A stretch of 64,000 nucleotides of DNA from Halorhabdus sp. CBA1104 (GTDB lineage Archaea > Halobacteriota > Halobacteria > Halobacteriales > Haloarculaceae), in assembly GCF_009690625.1 (NCBI RefSeq), contig NZ_CP033878.1:2294001-2358000 (forward strand), written 5' to 3'. Positions 1 to 9,022 of the stretch are shown here, one piece after another. Positions within the stretch are counted from its first letter, which is position 1; each line of letters begins with the position of its first letter. The translations under genes were made by a program, and so were the position numbers. Under the pieces are notes generated by a model. That model did not search any database. It saw only the letters and a list, made by a program, of their open reading frames with translations, and was not told the DNA's origin.

Positions 1-2
1 TC

Positions 3-890
3 GTCATCGGTGGCGGCCCGGCCGGTTGCTCGGCCGGCATATTCACCGCCAGGTACGGCCTCGACACGCTGGTGTTCGACCGCGGCCGCTCCTCGATCCG
101 GCGGTGTGCACATCTCGAAAACTATCCTGGCTTCCCCGCTGGCATCGACATCGAGACGTTCTACGGACGACTCCACGATCACATCCGTGAGGCCGGGTGT
201 GCCCTTCGTGAGGACCTCGTCGAGTCCGTCACGGCCCTTGAGACTCCCGCAGCAGGAGGGTTCGTCGTCGATCCACAGGAGGGAGAGCAGGTTACGGCCC
301 GTCGGGTAATCGCGGCGACGCGCTACGACGGGGAGTACCTCTGGCCCCTCGACGCCGACAGTGAGATGATCACCACCAGTGAGGACGATGGCGAGGAAAC
401 TGAACAGTTCAAGAGGGACTATCCCAACGCCGACGGCTCGACACCGATCGAGGGACTGTACGTCGCCACACCATCGGACGCTGACGAGCAAGCCATCATC
501 GCCGCCGGCCGCGGGGCGGCGACGGCACGCACGCTCCTGCGGGATCACCGCCGCGCGTCAGGAATCCCGGAGACGCTGGCCGACCACTACGATTGGGTCC
601 GCCGACGGGCACAACTGGACGAGGAGTGGCATGACCGCGAGACGTGGCGCGAGTATCTGGACGATCGCGTGGGGGAGGCGGCCGGTGAGACATGGACAGC
701 GGCAACCAGGACGACCGAGATCGATCGCATCCTCGGGAGTTACATCGACGACGACGAGATCGCAAACCGCCGCGAACGTGGCCAGGATCGCCTGCTCGAA
801 CACGTCGACGACGAGCGGGTCCTCGCCCGTGCCCGCGAGATCGAGGCCGCCCGTGATGCCGACACCGAACGTGATAACGGAGGCGGGTGA
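3..890 (+). CDS. FAD-dependent thioredoxin-reductase-like flavoprotein, 5' end outside window
   Basis: The frame is open at the left edge and starts inside an FAD-binding Rossmann motif (VIGGGPAG), followed by the conserved segment AHLENYPGFPAGID. A second FAD-type motif (IEGLYVATPSDADEQA) lies about 150 residues on. The NADPH domain and CxxC disulfide of true thioredoxin reductases are missing; instead there is a charged helical C-terminal tail of roughly 110 residues. It ends six bases before the permease start, so it is probably co-transcribed with the transporter. A paralogue lies at 5779-6516, on the other side of the same transporter. Its substrate is unknown. Release or reduction of imported metal chelate is inferred from the neighbourhood only. 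Confidence 0.8.
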   Translation, partial: VIGGGPAGCSAGIFTARYGLDTLVFDRGRSSIRRCAHLENYPGFPAGIDIETFYGRLHDHIREAGCALREDLVESVTALETPAAGGFVVDPQEGEQVTARRVIAATRYDGEYLWPLDADSEMITTSEDDGEETEQFKRDYPNADGSTPIEGLYVATPSDADEQAIIAAGRGAATARTLLRDHRRASGIPETLADHYDWVRRRAQLDEEWHDRETWREYLDDRVGEAAGETWTAATRTTEIDRILGSYIDDDEIANRRERGQDRLLEHVDDERVLARAREIEAARDADTERDNGGG

Positions 891-896
891 CTGACA

Positions 897-2072
897 ATGG
901 CGAGCGAATCAGCCACGGTCACGGATTCGATGTCCCGGCGCAATCGGGTGTTCGACTGGCTGTCGGGATCGCTATGGACGGTCGTCCTCGGCAGCCTCCT
1001 CGTCATCGCAGGGGGAACTCTGGTGCAGGTGAGTTACGGCGCGTTCTCGACGACGCCGATCGAAGCCTGGCGAGCCCTGTTCAATCCGGACGTTATCTTC
1101 ACCCTGCAAACCTGGGAATCGCTCCTGCTGGGCGCCGAACTACCGGAGATGAACCGGCGGAGTCTGATCGTCTGGCAGATGCGGTTACCCAGGGTGGTCG
1201 TCGCCGTCCTGGTGGGGATGAACCTGGCCGTTTCCGGGGCAATCTTCCAGGCGGTGACCCGCAACGAACTCGCGAGTCCGTTCATCCTGGGCGTCTCCTC
1301 GGGGGCGGGCCTGATGATCCTCCTCGTGCTCGTGGTCTTTTCGGGTGCGACGCTGGTGATCCCGTACGTCCTCGGGTCCCTGAGGCTGGGAATCTCGTCG
1401 TTGCTCCCGATCATCGCCGCGCTGGGCGGGATCGGCGCGTTCCTGCTCGTCTACGTCATCGCCTGGAAGAACGGCACCTCTCCGGTCCGCCTGGTGCTGG
1501 CGGGAGTCATCGTCGGCACCGTCTTTCAGAGCCTCCAGACGGGACTGTTCTTCTTTGCGAGTGATATCGGCGTGGTCCAGTCGGCCATCGCCTGGACGAC
1601 GGGATCACTCACCGGTGTCGAGTGGGAAGAGGTCAGGATGGTACTTCCCTGGACGATCCCCGTTGTCGTGTTCTCGGTGGTCAGTGCGAGACAGCTGAAC
1701 GTCTTGTTGTTAGGCGAAAGTACGGCGTCGTCGCTCGGGATGAACGTCGAGCGAATGCGCTTTGCCCTCTCGGCGGTCGCGGTCGTGGCTGCCGCGGCAG
1801 CCATCGCAGTGGCGGGCATCGTCGGCTTCGTCGGATTGATCGTCCCACACATGGTCCGCAACGTCGTTGGCAGCGACTACAGGCGACTCATCGTCGGCTG
1901 TCTGTTTGCCGGCCCGGCGTTGATGGTGGCCGCCGACGTCGGCGCCAGACTGGGCCTGATGGTGCTTGCAGGCAGCAGCGAGCAGATGCCCGTCGGCATC
2001 GTCACCGGGCTGCTCGGCGGCCCGTACTTCCTCTACCTGATGCGAAAACAGGACACGATGGGTGAGATCTGA
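897..2072 (+). CDS. FecCD/BtuC-type ABC transporter permease
   Basis: A 391-residue polytopic protein of the FecCD family, which forms the membrane channel for iron-siderophore, haem or cobalamin import. A short cytoplasmic head is followed by about nine or ten hydrophobic segments. Family-typical stretches are seen: RLPRVVVAVLVGMNLAVSGA, then NELASPFILGVSSGAG, and near the C-terminus GIVGFVGLIVPHMVRNVVG, the coupling region. The ATG has a purine-rich GGAGG about a dozen bases upstream. The stop overlaps the ATPase start by one base (TGATG), which implies translational coupling. Only one permease gene is present, so the channel is probably a homodimer. The substrate cannot be told from sequence; the downstream iron-type operators favour iron. 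Confidence 0.93.
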   Translation: MASESATVTDSMSRRNRVFDWLSGSLWTVVLGSLLVIAGGTLVQVSYGAFSTTPIEAWRALFNPDVIFTLQTWESLLLGAELPEMNRRSLIVWQMRLPRVVVAVLVGMNLAVSGAIFQAVTRNELASPFILGVSSGAGLMILLVLVVFSGATLVIPYVLGSLRLGISSLLPIIAALGGIGAFLLVYVIAWKNGTSPVRLVLAGVIVGTVFQSLQTGLFFFASDIGVVQSAIAWTTGSLTGVEWEEVRMVLPWTIPVVVFSVVSARQLNVLLLGESTASSLGMNVERMRFALSAVAVVAAAAAIAVAGIVGFVGLIVPHMVRNVVGSDYRRLIVGCLFAGPALMVAADVGARLGLMVLAGSSEQMPVGIVTGLLGGPYFLYLMRKQDTMGEI

Positions 2073-3016
2073 TGACCGAGGATACGACCCCGCGACCGGA
2101 TGGCGGTGCAAGCAAGGTGATCAGGGAACCGAAATCGCGAGAAAACGGCGAGACACCAGCTGATGGGGAGCAGACAGCCGACGGAAGTACCGACGGCAAG
2201 ACGACAGCGAGCGAGTTCCGGGGCGAGGGGCTGGTCATCGGCTATCCGTCGAGCGAACAGCCGGTCATCGATAGGGAGTCGATCACCGTCTCGCCCGGTG
2301 AAGTGACTGCCCTGGTTGGTCCGAACGGGAGCGGCAAGAGTACGCTCCTGAAAGGGCTGGCCGATCAGCTTGCACTGGAATCAGGCGTCGTTCGTCTCGA
2401 CGGGGCTGACATCCACGACATGGAGACCAAAGAACTCGCGCGGAAGCTCGGGTTGCTCTCCCAGGAGAGCGTCGCCCCGGACAGCATCACGGTGGAGCAG
2501 CTCGTCGAACACGGCCGGTACCCACATCGGGAGTTCTTTGACGGACTCTCGACGGCCGATCGGGAAGCGATCGACCGGGCAATCGAGCTGGCAGGGATCT
2601 CTCACTTGCGCGAGCGGCAGGTCGGACAGCTGAGTGGCGGACAACAACAGCTCGTCTGGATCGCCATGGTGTTGGCACAGGAGACGGATGTCCTGTTGCT
2701 CGACGAGCCGACAACGTTCCTCGACCTCCACCACCAACTCGAAGTGATGGAGATCGTCGAGGCGCTCCGGGACGACAGCGACATGACCATCGTGCTTGTC
2801 CTGCACGACATCCAGCAGGCTGCCCGGCACGCCGATCGCATGGTCGCACTCAAAGACGGCGAAATCAGGGCACGTGGGTCGCCCGAGGAGGTCATCACCG
2901 AAAAGCTCCTGGCGGAGGTCTTCGAGATCGACGCCGCGGTCGAGCGGACGCCCCGGGGACCACGGATCGAACCGCTCTGCCCCCGACACGAGGCTGATAG
3001 CGACGGTGAGACGTAA
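2072..3016 (+). CDS. FepC-type ABC transporter ATP-binding protein
   Basis: This 314-residue protein powers the adjacent permease. Walker A (GPNGSGKS) is at residues 83-90, the signature LSGGQQQ at 187-193, Walker B plus catalytic Glu (VLLLDEP) at 207-213, and the H-loop His at 245. The first 50 residues form an acidic, low-complexity leader absent from bacterial FepC or BtuD. It starts inside the permease stop codon. The following 190 bases up to the next gene hold a separate promoter with two palindromic operators, so the transporter core and the binding proteins probably have different transcripts. Confidence 0.95.
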   Translation: MTEDTTPRPDGGASKVIREPKSRENGETPADGEQTADGSTDGKTTASEFRGEGLVIGYPSSEQPVIDRESITVSPGEVTALVGPNGSGKSTLLKGLADQLALESGVVRLDGADIHDMETKELARKLGLLSQESVAPDSITVEQLVEHGRYPHREFFDGLSTADREAIDRAIELAGISHLRERQVGQLSGGQQQLVWIAMVLAQETDVLLLDEPTTFLDLHHQLEVMEIVEALRDDSDMTIVLVLHDIQQAARHADRMVALKDGEIRARGSPEEVITEKLLAEVFEIDAAVERTPRGPRIEPLCPRHEADSDGET

Positions 3017-3152
3017 TCGTCGAGCCCACCTGCCGGTCGGGCATCGACTGCCTCTCACCTCAGGCCGCCGGGACCGGATCGGGAGATCGATCGGCCGGTC
3101 CAGCCGAGCGCTGACAGAGTGGACCCAACAACCGGCTGTGAGTATTGCCTAT

Positions 3153-3169
3153 TTTTGGCTCGCCTAAAA
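3153..3169. promoter_or_regulatory. Upstream iron-box-like palindrome
   Basis: The sequence TTTTGGCTCGCCTAAAA is an imperfect palindrome of half-site TTTAGGC around a two-base centre. It matches the stronger palindrome 35 bases downstream except for one arm position. DtxR/IdeR-family repressors, which sense ferrous iron, bind related TTAGG-type dyads. That this site is read by a haloarchaeal DtxR protein is inferred. Confidence 0.6.
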
Positions 3170-3187
3170 TCAATAGCCTTTTCTTGG

Positions 3188-3203
3188 TTTAGGCTAGCCT
3201 AAA
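3188..3203. promoter_or_regulatory. Perfect iron-box palindrome at the transcript start
   Basis: TTTAGGCTAGCCTAAA is a perfect 16-base palindrome ending four bases before the ATG of the first binding protein. With the leaderless transcription common in haloarchaea it would cover the start site, and the pair of palindromes (centres 35 bases apart) would flank the core promoter. Occupancy by an iron-loaded DtxR-type regulator should block transcription, so the binding proteins should be induced by iron starvation. Confidence 0.75.
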
Positions 3204-3207
3204 ACCG

Positions 3208-4479
3208 ATGGCAGACGATTCGAGCCCCATAGCAGACGAACCCGTAAAACGCAAGACACCGACCCGACGGGAGGCGATCAAATACGGCGGTACGGCACTC
3301 GTTGGCGGCCTGTTGGCCGGCTGTTCGAGCACTGCTTCAGACGATACAACCACCACTGACAGTCCCACAGAGACTGCTTCAGATGGCAGTCCCACAGAGG
3401 CCGCCTCAGATGCGACAGAAACAGAGACTGCAACCGAATCGAACAGCTACAGCGCATCGATCGCCCCGATGGGGACGGTCAGCCTAGAGGAGCCCCCGGA
3501 GACGGTCTTCACCCGGCTCACGCATCATGCCGACATGGCCTTCGCGCTGGGTCGCGGTGACACCATCACCGCGATGCACGCGCCGGACTACTACGATCGG
3601 TTGTGGAACCAATTCGTCGAACGACTACCCGGCGTCACCCTCGACTGGGAGGGGCTGTACTCCTCGTGGCAGCCCAGCAAAGAGAAGCTCTACGAACTGG
3701 ATAGCGACATCCACCTCGCGGACCCAGCCTGGATCACGAAACAGGACAACTGGGATCCGGCCGACATCGCGGAGATCACGAGCGGTGTCTCGCCCTGGTT
3801 CGGGAACTCGCTAAGTGATACCCATCAGGAGCCCCCTGAGTCCTACGCCGAGGGCTACGAGTACTACACGCTGTGGGAGCAGTTCGAACGCGTCGCGCAA
3901 CTGTTCGGCGAAGAAGACCGGTATCAGGCACTCGCGACGGTGTACGATGACCTGACGGGAACCATCGACGAGAAGCTACCCGCAGAGTCCGAAAGACCCT
4001 CGGCCGTGATGATCGCCGCTCAGGACCTCGAGGAGATCTACGCCTACAGGCTCAGTGACCCCGGATACCTGACTTCACACACCCGCCCGTTCGGTGCCAG
4101 GGACGCCTTCGAGGGTGAAGTCGAGTCCGCGTCGGTCGTCGATTACGAGGTGTTGCTCGAGGCCGACCCGGACGTGATCTTGCACCTGGGTGGGTTCGAG
4201 CCGAACACGGACATCGCCGCGCGTCGTGAGGAGTTCCGGTCCGATCCAGTCGCCGGCGAGATCACCGCCGTCCAACAAGCCCGGGTCTACCCTCAGGGTG
4301 CCCGGTATCAGGGCCCCATCCTCAACCTCTTCCAGTTGGAGATGACGGCCAAGCAACTGTATCCTGACCAGTTCGGGGCCTGGCCCACCTACACTGAGGG
4401 CCCCTATCCCGAGATCGACCCCGAGGAGCAGCTGTTCGACCGCAAGCGGGTCGCTGACGCCATCAACGGAGACATCTGA
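3208..4479 (+). CDS. Iron-chelate ABC transporter substrate-binding lipoprotein 1
   Basis: A 423-residue extracellular binding protein. The leader carries twin arginines (R20-R21) and a lipobox LLAGC with Cys39, so it should be exported folded by Tat and anchored by a lipid. A Ser/Thr/Glu-rich linker follows to about residue 80. The rest resembles the two-lobe FepB/BtuF fold (Peripla_BP_2), with typical VLLEADPDVILHLGG and AVQQARVYPQG segments. The start is chosen because the operator ends four bases upstream. It is a tandem paralogue of the next gene, two bases away. The ligand is unknown; the operators suggest iron. Confidence 0.9.
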   Translation: MADDSSPIADEPVKRKTPTRREAIKYGGTALVGGLLAGCSSTASDDTTTTDSPTETASDGSPTEAASDATETETATESNSYSASIAPMGTVSLEEPPETVFTRLTHHADMAFALGRGDTITAMHAPDYYDRLWNQFVERLPGVTLDWEGLYSSWQPSKEKLYELDSDIHLADPAWITKQDNWDPADIAEITSGVSPWFGNSLSDTHQEPPESYAEGYEYYTLWEQFERVAQLFGEEDRYQALATVYDDLTGTIDEKLPAESERPSAVMIAAQDLEEIYAYRLSDPGYLTSHTRPFGARDAFEGEVESASVVDYEVLLEADPDVILHLGGFEPNTDIAARREEFRSDPVAGEITAVQQARVYPQGARYQGPILNLFQLEMTAKQLYPDQFGAWPTYTEGPYPEIDPEEQLFDRKRVADAINGDI

Positions 4480-4481
4480 GC

Positions 4482-5717
4482 ATGACTGAGAACAACGACA
4501 CGACCGACGCACCGACACGACGTGACTATTTGAAATACGGCCTGGCAGTCGGGACTGGCGGATTACTCGCGGGCTGTAGCAGTGGGGAGAGTACTGAGAC
4601 GACCGAACCGGCCGACAAGGACACGGCGACCGCAACGGCCACCGACACGGCGGCGGAGACGACCACCGAAACAACGACCCAGACGAGCACGGACACTCCC
4701 TACATGGTCTCGATGGCCCCCGCTGGCGAGGTGACCTTCGAATCGGTCCCGGAAACGTGGGCCGCATACAGCGGCGACTATGCCGATATGGCCGTCGCAC
4801 TCGGACAGGCCGACGGGATCACCGGGATCGGCGGCGCAGACCGCTACTACACCGGCATCTACGACGAACTACCAGGGGTCAATATCGACCGCAACACGGT
4901 CGAATCCAACCCCGAGATTCGGACGAAAGAACAGTTCTACGAACTCGAAAGCGATATCCACTTCTACGACCCGCAGATGCTGGTCAACTGGTTCGACTGG
5001 GATCCAGCAGACCTCGAAGAGATCCGCGAGAACGTGGCGCCATTCTTCGCGAACCTGATCTTCCGGCGGGAAGACGCCTGGCACGACTACCGCTACTACA
5101 CGCTCTATCAGGCCTTCGAGAAGGTCGCCGCTGCCTTCCAGCGCGAGGAGCGCTTCCGGGCGTTCGAGCAACTTCACGAGGCGTTCCTCGCGGATATCCA
5201 GTCCCGGATGCCGCCCGCGAGCGAGCGGCCGACCGTGATGCTCACTTACGAGGCGACCAACGAACCGTCGACGTTCTCGCCGTACCGGCTCAACGACCGT
5301 GGGACGAGCAAGAAGCAGTGGCGTGACCTGGGCGTCGGCGACGCCCTCGCGGGCACCGGCATCGACGGGCTCAGCACCACCGACCGGGGCGAACTCGACT
5401 ACGAGAACCTGCTGGAAGTCGATCCGGACGTGCTGTTGATCCGCGGCCACGAACGCAAAACTCCCCAAGAGTTCCGTGACACGGTGCTCGGATACATGGC
5501 AGAGCACTCGGTGGGGAGTCAGCTAACGGCCGTCCAGAACGGACAGGTCTACCGCGGTGGGTACCTCTACCAGGGCCCGATCCACAATCTCTTCCTGACC
5601 GAACGCGCCGCCAAACAGCTCTATCCCGAAACGTTCGGCGACGTGACCGTGGATGACGAATTGTTCGATCGCGACCGGCTGGCACGGATTATCACGGACG
5701 GTGCTGACTCGGGCTGA
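4482..5717 (+). CDS. Iron-chelate ABC transporter substrate-binding lipoprotein 2
   Basis: A 411-residue paralogue of the preceding protein, separated from it by two bases. The Tat motif is at R13-R14 and the lipobox LLAGC ends at Cys32, followed by a Thr/Glu linker. Shared segments include MAPAGEVTFESVPETW, the FYELESDIHFYDP region and LLEVDPDVLLIRG. A GGAG within the end of the first gene could serve as its ribosome site. Two binding proteins served by one permease/ATPase pair suggest a widened ligand range, for example different siderophores or a xenosiderophore plus haem. That is inference. Confidence 0.9.
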   Translation: MTENNDTTDAPTRRDYLKYGLAVGTGGLLAGCSSGESTETTEPADKDTATATATDTAAETTTETTTQTSTDTPYMVSMAPAGEVTFESVPETWAAYSGDYADMAVALGQADGITGIGGADRYYTGIYDELPGVNIDRNTVESNPEIRTKEQFYELESDIHFYDPQMLVNWFDWDPADLEEIRENVAPFFANLIFRREDAWHDYRYYTLYQAFEKVAAAFQREERFRAFEQLHEAFLADIQSRMPPASERPTVMLTYEATNEPSTFSPYRLNDRGTSKKQWRDLGVGDALAGTGIDGLSTTDRGELDYENLLEVDPDVLLIRGHERKTPQEFRDTVLGYMAEHSVGSQLTAVQNGQVYRGGYLYQGPIHNLFLTERAAKQLYPETFGDVTVDDELFDRDRLARIITDGADSG

Positions 5718-5778
5718 CGATGCGAACTGGACAACGGTATTGATGCACTGCGGGGACGGTAGAAGCGAATGATCCAAA

Positions 5779-6516
5779 ATGACTCATGAATCCACTGCGC
5801 AGTTCGACGTCATTGTCATCGGTGGTGGTGTGGCCGGTCTCTCGGCGGCACTGTTCACCGCTCGCCACGGACTGGAGACGCTCAGTATCGATGCTGGCGG
5901 GTCGATTCTCCGACGGAACGCCCACCTGGAAAACGTGCCAGGCTTCCCGGTTGGCGTGGACGGTCGGCGGTTTCTCGACCTGCTCAAAGAACAGGCCGAC
6001 CGGGCGGGCGCGTCGTATCAAGAGGGAACAGTCACCGGATTGGAGCGACTCGCGGACACCTTCGCCGTCGAGACTGACACAATGCAGTATCAGACTGAGT
6101 ATGCGATCGCGGCGACCAAGAACGAAGTCGACTATCTCGAAGACGTCGACGGCGTCGGCATCGTTGATCGTGGGAAAACGTTCGTCGACACTGACGAACG
6201 GGGTCGGACAGGGATTGCGGGACTCTATGCGGCGGGTCGACTCGCCGGGAAACCCCACCAAGCAGCCGTTTGCGCGGGGCACGGCGCCGAAGTGGGTGTG
6301 ACGATCCTCGAAGACCACGACCGGCCGTTCTACCACGACTGGGTTGCACCGGATGGGTATTTCACCGACCGTGGCCGCGACCTGCCGCCCGGCTGTGAGG
6401 AGATCGACGCGGCAGAGCGCGAACGGCGTGCTGAAGCATCACGAGCAGTGATGCAAGAGCACTTCGCCGAGCCCCATCCCGGCGAACAACTCACCCACCC
6501 CAGTCTCAGCGAGTGA
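5779..6516 (+). CDS. Minimal thioredoxin-reductase-like flavoprotein
   Basis: A 245-residue flavoprotein with an N-terminal FAD motif (VIGGGVAGLSAALFTARHGL), the family segment AHLENVPGFPVGVDG, and a C-terminal FAD motif (GIAGLYAAGRLAGKPHQAAV). The NADPH-binding domain that normally sits between these halves and the redox CxxC are absent, so electrons must come from elsewhere or the protein binds flavin for another purpose. It is paralogous to the partial gene at the left edge. It lies 61 bases after the second binding protein, where an AT-rich stretch near 5740 may give an extra promoter. A role in reductive metal release is plausible but unproven. Confidence 0.82.
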   Translation: MTHESTAQFDVIVIGGGVAGLSAALFTARHGLETLSIDAGGSILRRNAHLENVPGFPVGVDGRRFLDLLKEQADRAGASYQEGTVTGLERLADTFAVETDTMQYQTEYAIAATKNEVDYLEDVDGVGIVDRGKTFVDTDERGRTGIAGLYAAGRLAGKPHQAAVCAGHGAEVGVTILEDHDRPFYHDWVAPDGYFTDRGRDLPPGCEEIDAAERERRAEASRAVMQEHFAEPHPGEQLTHPSLSE

Positions 6517-6675
6517 CGGATACTGGCAAAGCGTTGGTGCTGTGTGAACCAGTTTGGTCGAAACCATCTTCGCAATGAGGGACAGCCATCCGGCGGATCC
6601 GCCGGCTCGGCGGGTCACTCGACCGGTTGCCATAGATTGATGTACGACCCCGCCGAAGTGATCAATGGTTGTACA

Positions 6676-7725
6676 ATGAAATCATTTGTTATGAGAGAAA
6701 TTGGCGAAACGGCCATCATCGAGAAAGAACGACCGGAACCCGGTCCGATGGACGCGATCGTCGAACCCACGGAAGGACTGATCTGTACGTCAGACTGCCA
6801 CACGGTACACGGTGCGATCGGCGAGCGTGAGGATCTGACGCTGGGTCACGAGGTCGTCGGCGTCGTCGAGTCCGTCGGCAGTGACGTCGAGCACTTCGAA
6901 CCCGGTGATCGGGTCGCTGTCGGCGCGATCACGCCCGACTGGAACTCCGTGGCTGCCCAAGACGGCCACCCCTCCCAGTCAAACGAAGCGCTCGGTGGCT
7001 GGAAGTTCGCCAACGTCAAGGATGGCACCTTCGCGGAGTACGTCCACGTCAACGATGCCGACGGCAACCTCGCGAAGATCCCCGAGGGCGTCACCGACCA
7101 CGAGGCGGCCTACGTCGCGGATATGCTCTCGACGGGCTTTGCGGGCGCGGAGAACGCCGATATCCCGATGGGCGGGACCGTCGCCGTCTTCGCGCAGGGT
7201 CCCGTCGGTCTGATGGCGACGAAAGGGGCCGAACTCCAGGGTGCCGGCCGGATCATCGCCGTCGAGACTGTCGAGAATCGGAAGGAACTCGCCCGTGAGT
7301 ACGGCGCAACGGACGTCGTCGACTTCGGTGAGGTCGACCCCGCCGAGGAGATCATGGAACTCACGGACGGCGAAGGTGTCGACGCCGCTATCGAGGCACT
7401 CGGCGCAGACGAGACACTGCAAGATTGCATCAAAGTAACCAAGCCCGGTGGCACCGTCTCGAACGTCGGCTATCACGGCGAGGGTGAGTTCCGGAAGATC
7501 CCACGCGCCGAATGGGGCGTCGGGATGGCCGAAATCGATATCGTCACAGACCTCTGTCCCGGCGGCCGCCTGCGCATCCAGCGTCTGCTGCGCCTCCTCG
7601 ATCAGGGGAAGGTCGATCCGACGAAGATGACCACCCACGAGTTCGAGTTCGACGAGATCCAGACGGCCTTCGAGATGATGGAGACCAAAGACGACGGGAT
7701 GATCAAGCCCCTGATCCACTTCTGA
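6676..7725 (+). CDS. Zinc-dependent secondary alcohol dehydrogenase (TbADH-like)
   Basis: This 349-residue medium-chain dehydrogenase should oxidise secondary alcohols to ketones with NAD(P). Nearly the whole length matches the layout of Thermoanaerobacter brockii ADH: GHEVVGVVESVG, ITPDW, GGWKFANVKDGTFAEY, DMLSTGF, and CPGGRLRIQRLL. Catalytic zinc ligands are C37, H58, E59 and D149; the structural-zinc cysteine lobe is missing, as in TbADH. The cofactor motif is AQGPVGLMA, followed by VETVENRKEL, where an acidic residue at the end of the second strand would favour NAD. The frame is open to 6544, but the ATG at 6676 matches the family N-terminus. The 160 bases before it include a perfect 16-base palindrome at 6590-6605 of unknown role. 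Confidence 0.92.
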   Translation: MKSFVMREIGETAIIEKERPEPGPMDAIVEPTEGLICTSDCHTVHGAIGEREDLTLGHEVVGVVESVGSDVEHFEPGDRVAVGAITPDWNSVAAQDGHPSQSNEALGGWKFANVKDGTFAEYVHVNDADGNLAKIPEGVTDHEAAYVADMLSTGFAGAENADIPMGGTVAVFAQGPVGLMATKGAELQGAGRIIAVETVENRKELAREYGATDVVDFGEVDPAEEIMELTDGEGVDAAIEALGADETLQDCIKVTKPGGTVSNVGYHGEGEFRKIPRAEWGVGMAEIDIVTDLCPGGRLRIQRLLRLLDQGKVDPTKMTTHEFEFDEIQTAFEMMETKDDGMIKPLIHF

Positions 7726-7866
7726 GGTGGGTCAGGACATGACGTGTCGCAGAGAGTAACACAGCCGTCTCTTATTCTCTGATCAGTCGAGACAGCATTC
7801 GGGGAACGTCGTCGCTGAAGGGGTGAATCGCCGTGTTTTTATGTCGGATCTCGAAGTGTCTGATGC

Positions 7867-8781
7867 ATGCCCTCCACCAAACGGCCCGCCAGAACCGCCC
7901 TCGTCGTTGGATTGCTCGTCCTCGTCGCGCTGTCCGGCTGTGTGGGCTTGTCGGATACCGACTCACCGACACCGACACCAGCCGAACCCACCACTCCGTC
8001 GCCGTCAGTGACACAGACGCCAACGCCGACCGCCGCCTCGCCAACGGCGACAGCGACGCCAACGCCGACTACGACCGCCTCCGATCGATTCTCCCCAGGA
8101 CTGACCGACACTGGCGTTCGTAACGTCACACAGCTACTCCGCACACACCAGGCACGGGCGATCGACACACCGGGTGTCCTGACCCATACGACGAACATGA
8201 CACTCCGGAATATCTCCCTGGTCACACCGGTGCGAGTGACAGCCGACGCGAACCTCACGCGGGTGCTGTACGCCTCACAGAGCCGGCGGACGACCGAAAA
8301 CACGACCCACAACAGCACGACGGTCCTTGCCGCCAACGGGACGGCTGTCAGGCAGTACACCGTCACCGATGGCAACGTTACGCTGGACAACAGACGGAAC
8401 CGAACCCAGCTGTTCGACCGGTCGCTCCGTGGTCTCTCGACGGCGACGAGTCCGCTCCGAGGGGCGCTCCGGCGCGGGAACTTCAGTATCGCTACTGTCG
8501 ACGATGGCGAGGATCCCAATACCGTGATACTTCGTGCCGACCGGTACGCAGGCGGGCAACTGTTCGACGCCCGGAACGTCGTGGCGTACAACGCAACGGT
8601 TCGAATCGGGGCCGACGGACTGATTCGCTCTGCCACCGAGCGTATCGTCGCCCAGCGGAACGGCACTGCAAACCGATACGAGTTCAGCTACGCGTTCGAA
8701 CCACGGGCGGTCGATCTCCCAGCAGTGCCAGAGGTCCCTGCGGACATTCGTAGCGACTCAGAGCAGTCCGGGAGCGAGTGA
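7867..8781 (+). CDS. Secreted haloarchaeal lipoprotein of unknown function
   Basis: A 304-residue protein with a Sec-type signal (residues 9-24), lipobox LSGC with Cys25, and a Thr/Pro-rich linker to about residue 75 that would lift the domain from the membrane. The remaining 220 residues are rich in NxT/S sequons and end with predicted beta segments, similar in style to haloarchaeal lipoproteins annotated with DUF numbers. I do not recognise the domain. A TATA box (TTTTTATG, 7835-7843) lies 24-32 bases before the ATG, fixing this start and pointing to a leaderless transcript. Confidence 0.8.
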   Translation: MPSTKRPARTALVVGLLVLVALSGCVGLSDTDSPTPTPAEPTTPSPSVTQTPTPTAASPTATATPTPTTTASDRFSPGLTDTGVRNVTQLLRTHQARAIDTPGVLTHTTNMTLRNISLVTPVRVTADANLTRVLYASQSRRTTENTTHNSTTVLAANGTAVRQYTVTDGNVTLDNRRNRTQLFDRSLRGLSTATSPLRGALRRGNFSIATVDDGEDPNTVILRADRYAGGQLFDARNVVAYNATVRIGADGLIRSATERIVAQRNGTANRYEFSYAFEPRAVDLPAVPEVPADIRSDSEQSGSE

Positions 8782-8929
8782 CGCCAGAGATTGGTGTCCT
8801 CGCTGGCAGTATCTCGACGGCGTGGCGCTTCGTGGCTCTGGATCTCTGGCCTGTAACTGCCGATATCGATGCCCTAAATCGCGAGTAAATCGAGCCGCTG
8901 CTCTCTGTCAGGCTTCTGTCTCGCCGGTC

Positions 8930-9022
8930 TTAGCCCGCAAGTGCGACGTTTACGATCAGCGCGACCGCAAGCAGCGCTGAGACCGCGACTGTCACCAGAA
9001 CGACCTTGGTTGCCGTGCTCAT
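8930..9022 (-). CDS. Thirty-residue single-span membrane protein
   Basis: A minus-strand ATG opens a 30-codon frame consisting of a short polar head (MSTATK) and one continuous hydrophobic span (from VVLVTVAVSALLAVALIVNV to the end), closing with TAA. The TATA element GTTTATG (9047-9053) sits 25-31 bases before the ATG, as expected for a leaderless haloarchaeal transcript. No partner is visible: the lipoprotein gene converges on it from the left. It may be a regulatory or structural micro-membrane protein. Function unknown. Confidence 0.55.
   Translation of the reverse strand: MSTATKVVLVTVAVSALLAVALIVNVALAG

Noticed and set aside
6590-6605. Perfect 16-base palindrome CCGGCGGATCCGCCGG before the alcohol dehydrogenase
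   Set aside because: GC-only dyads are common here, no second copy is seen, and it lies 70 bases before the start.
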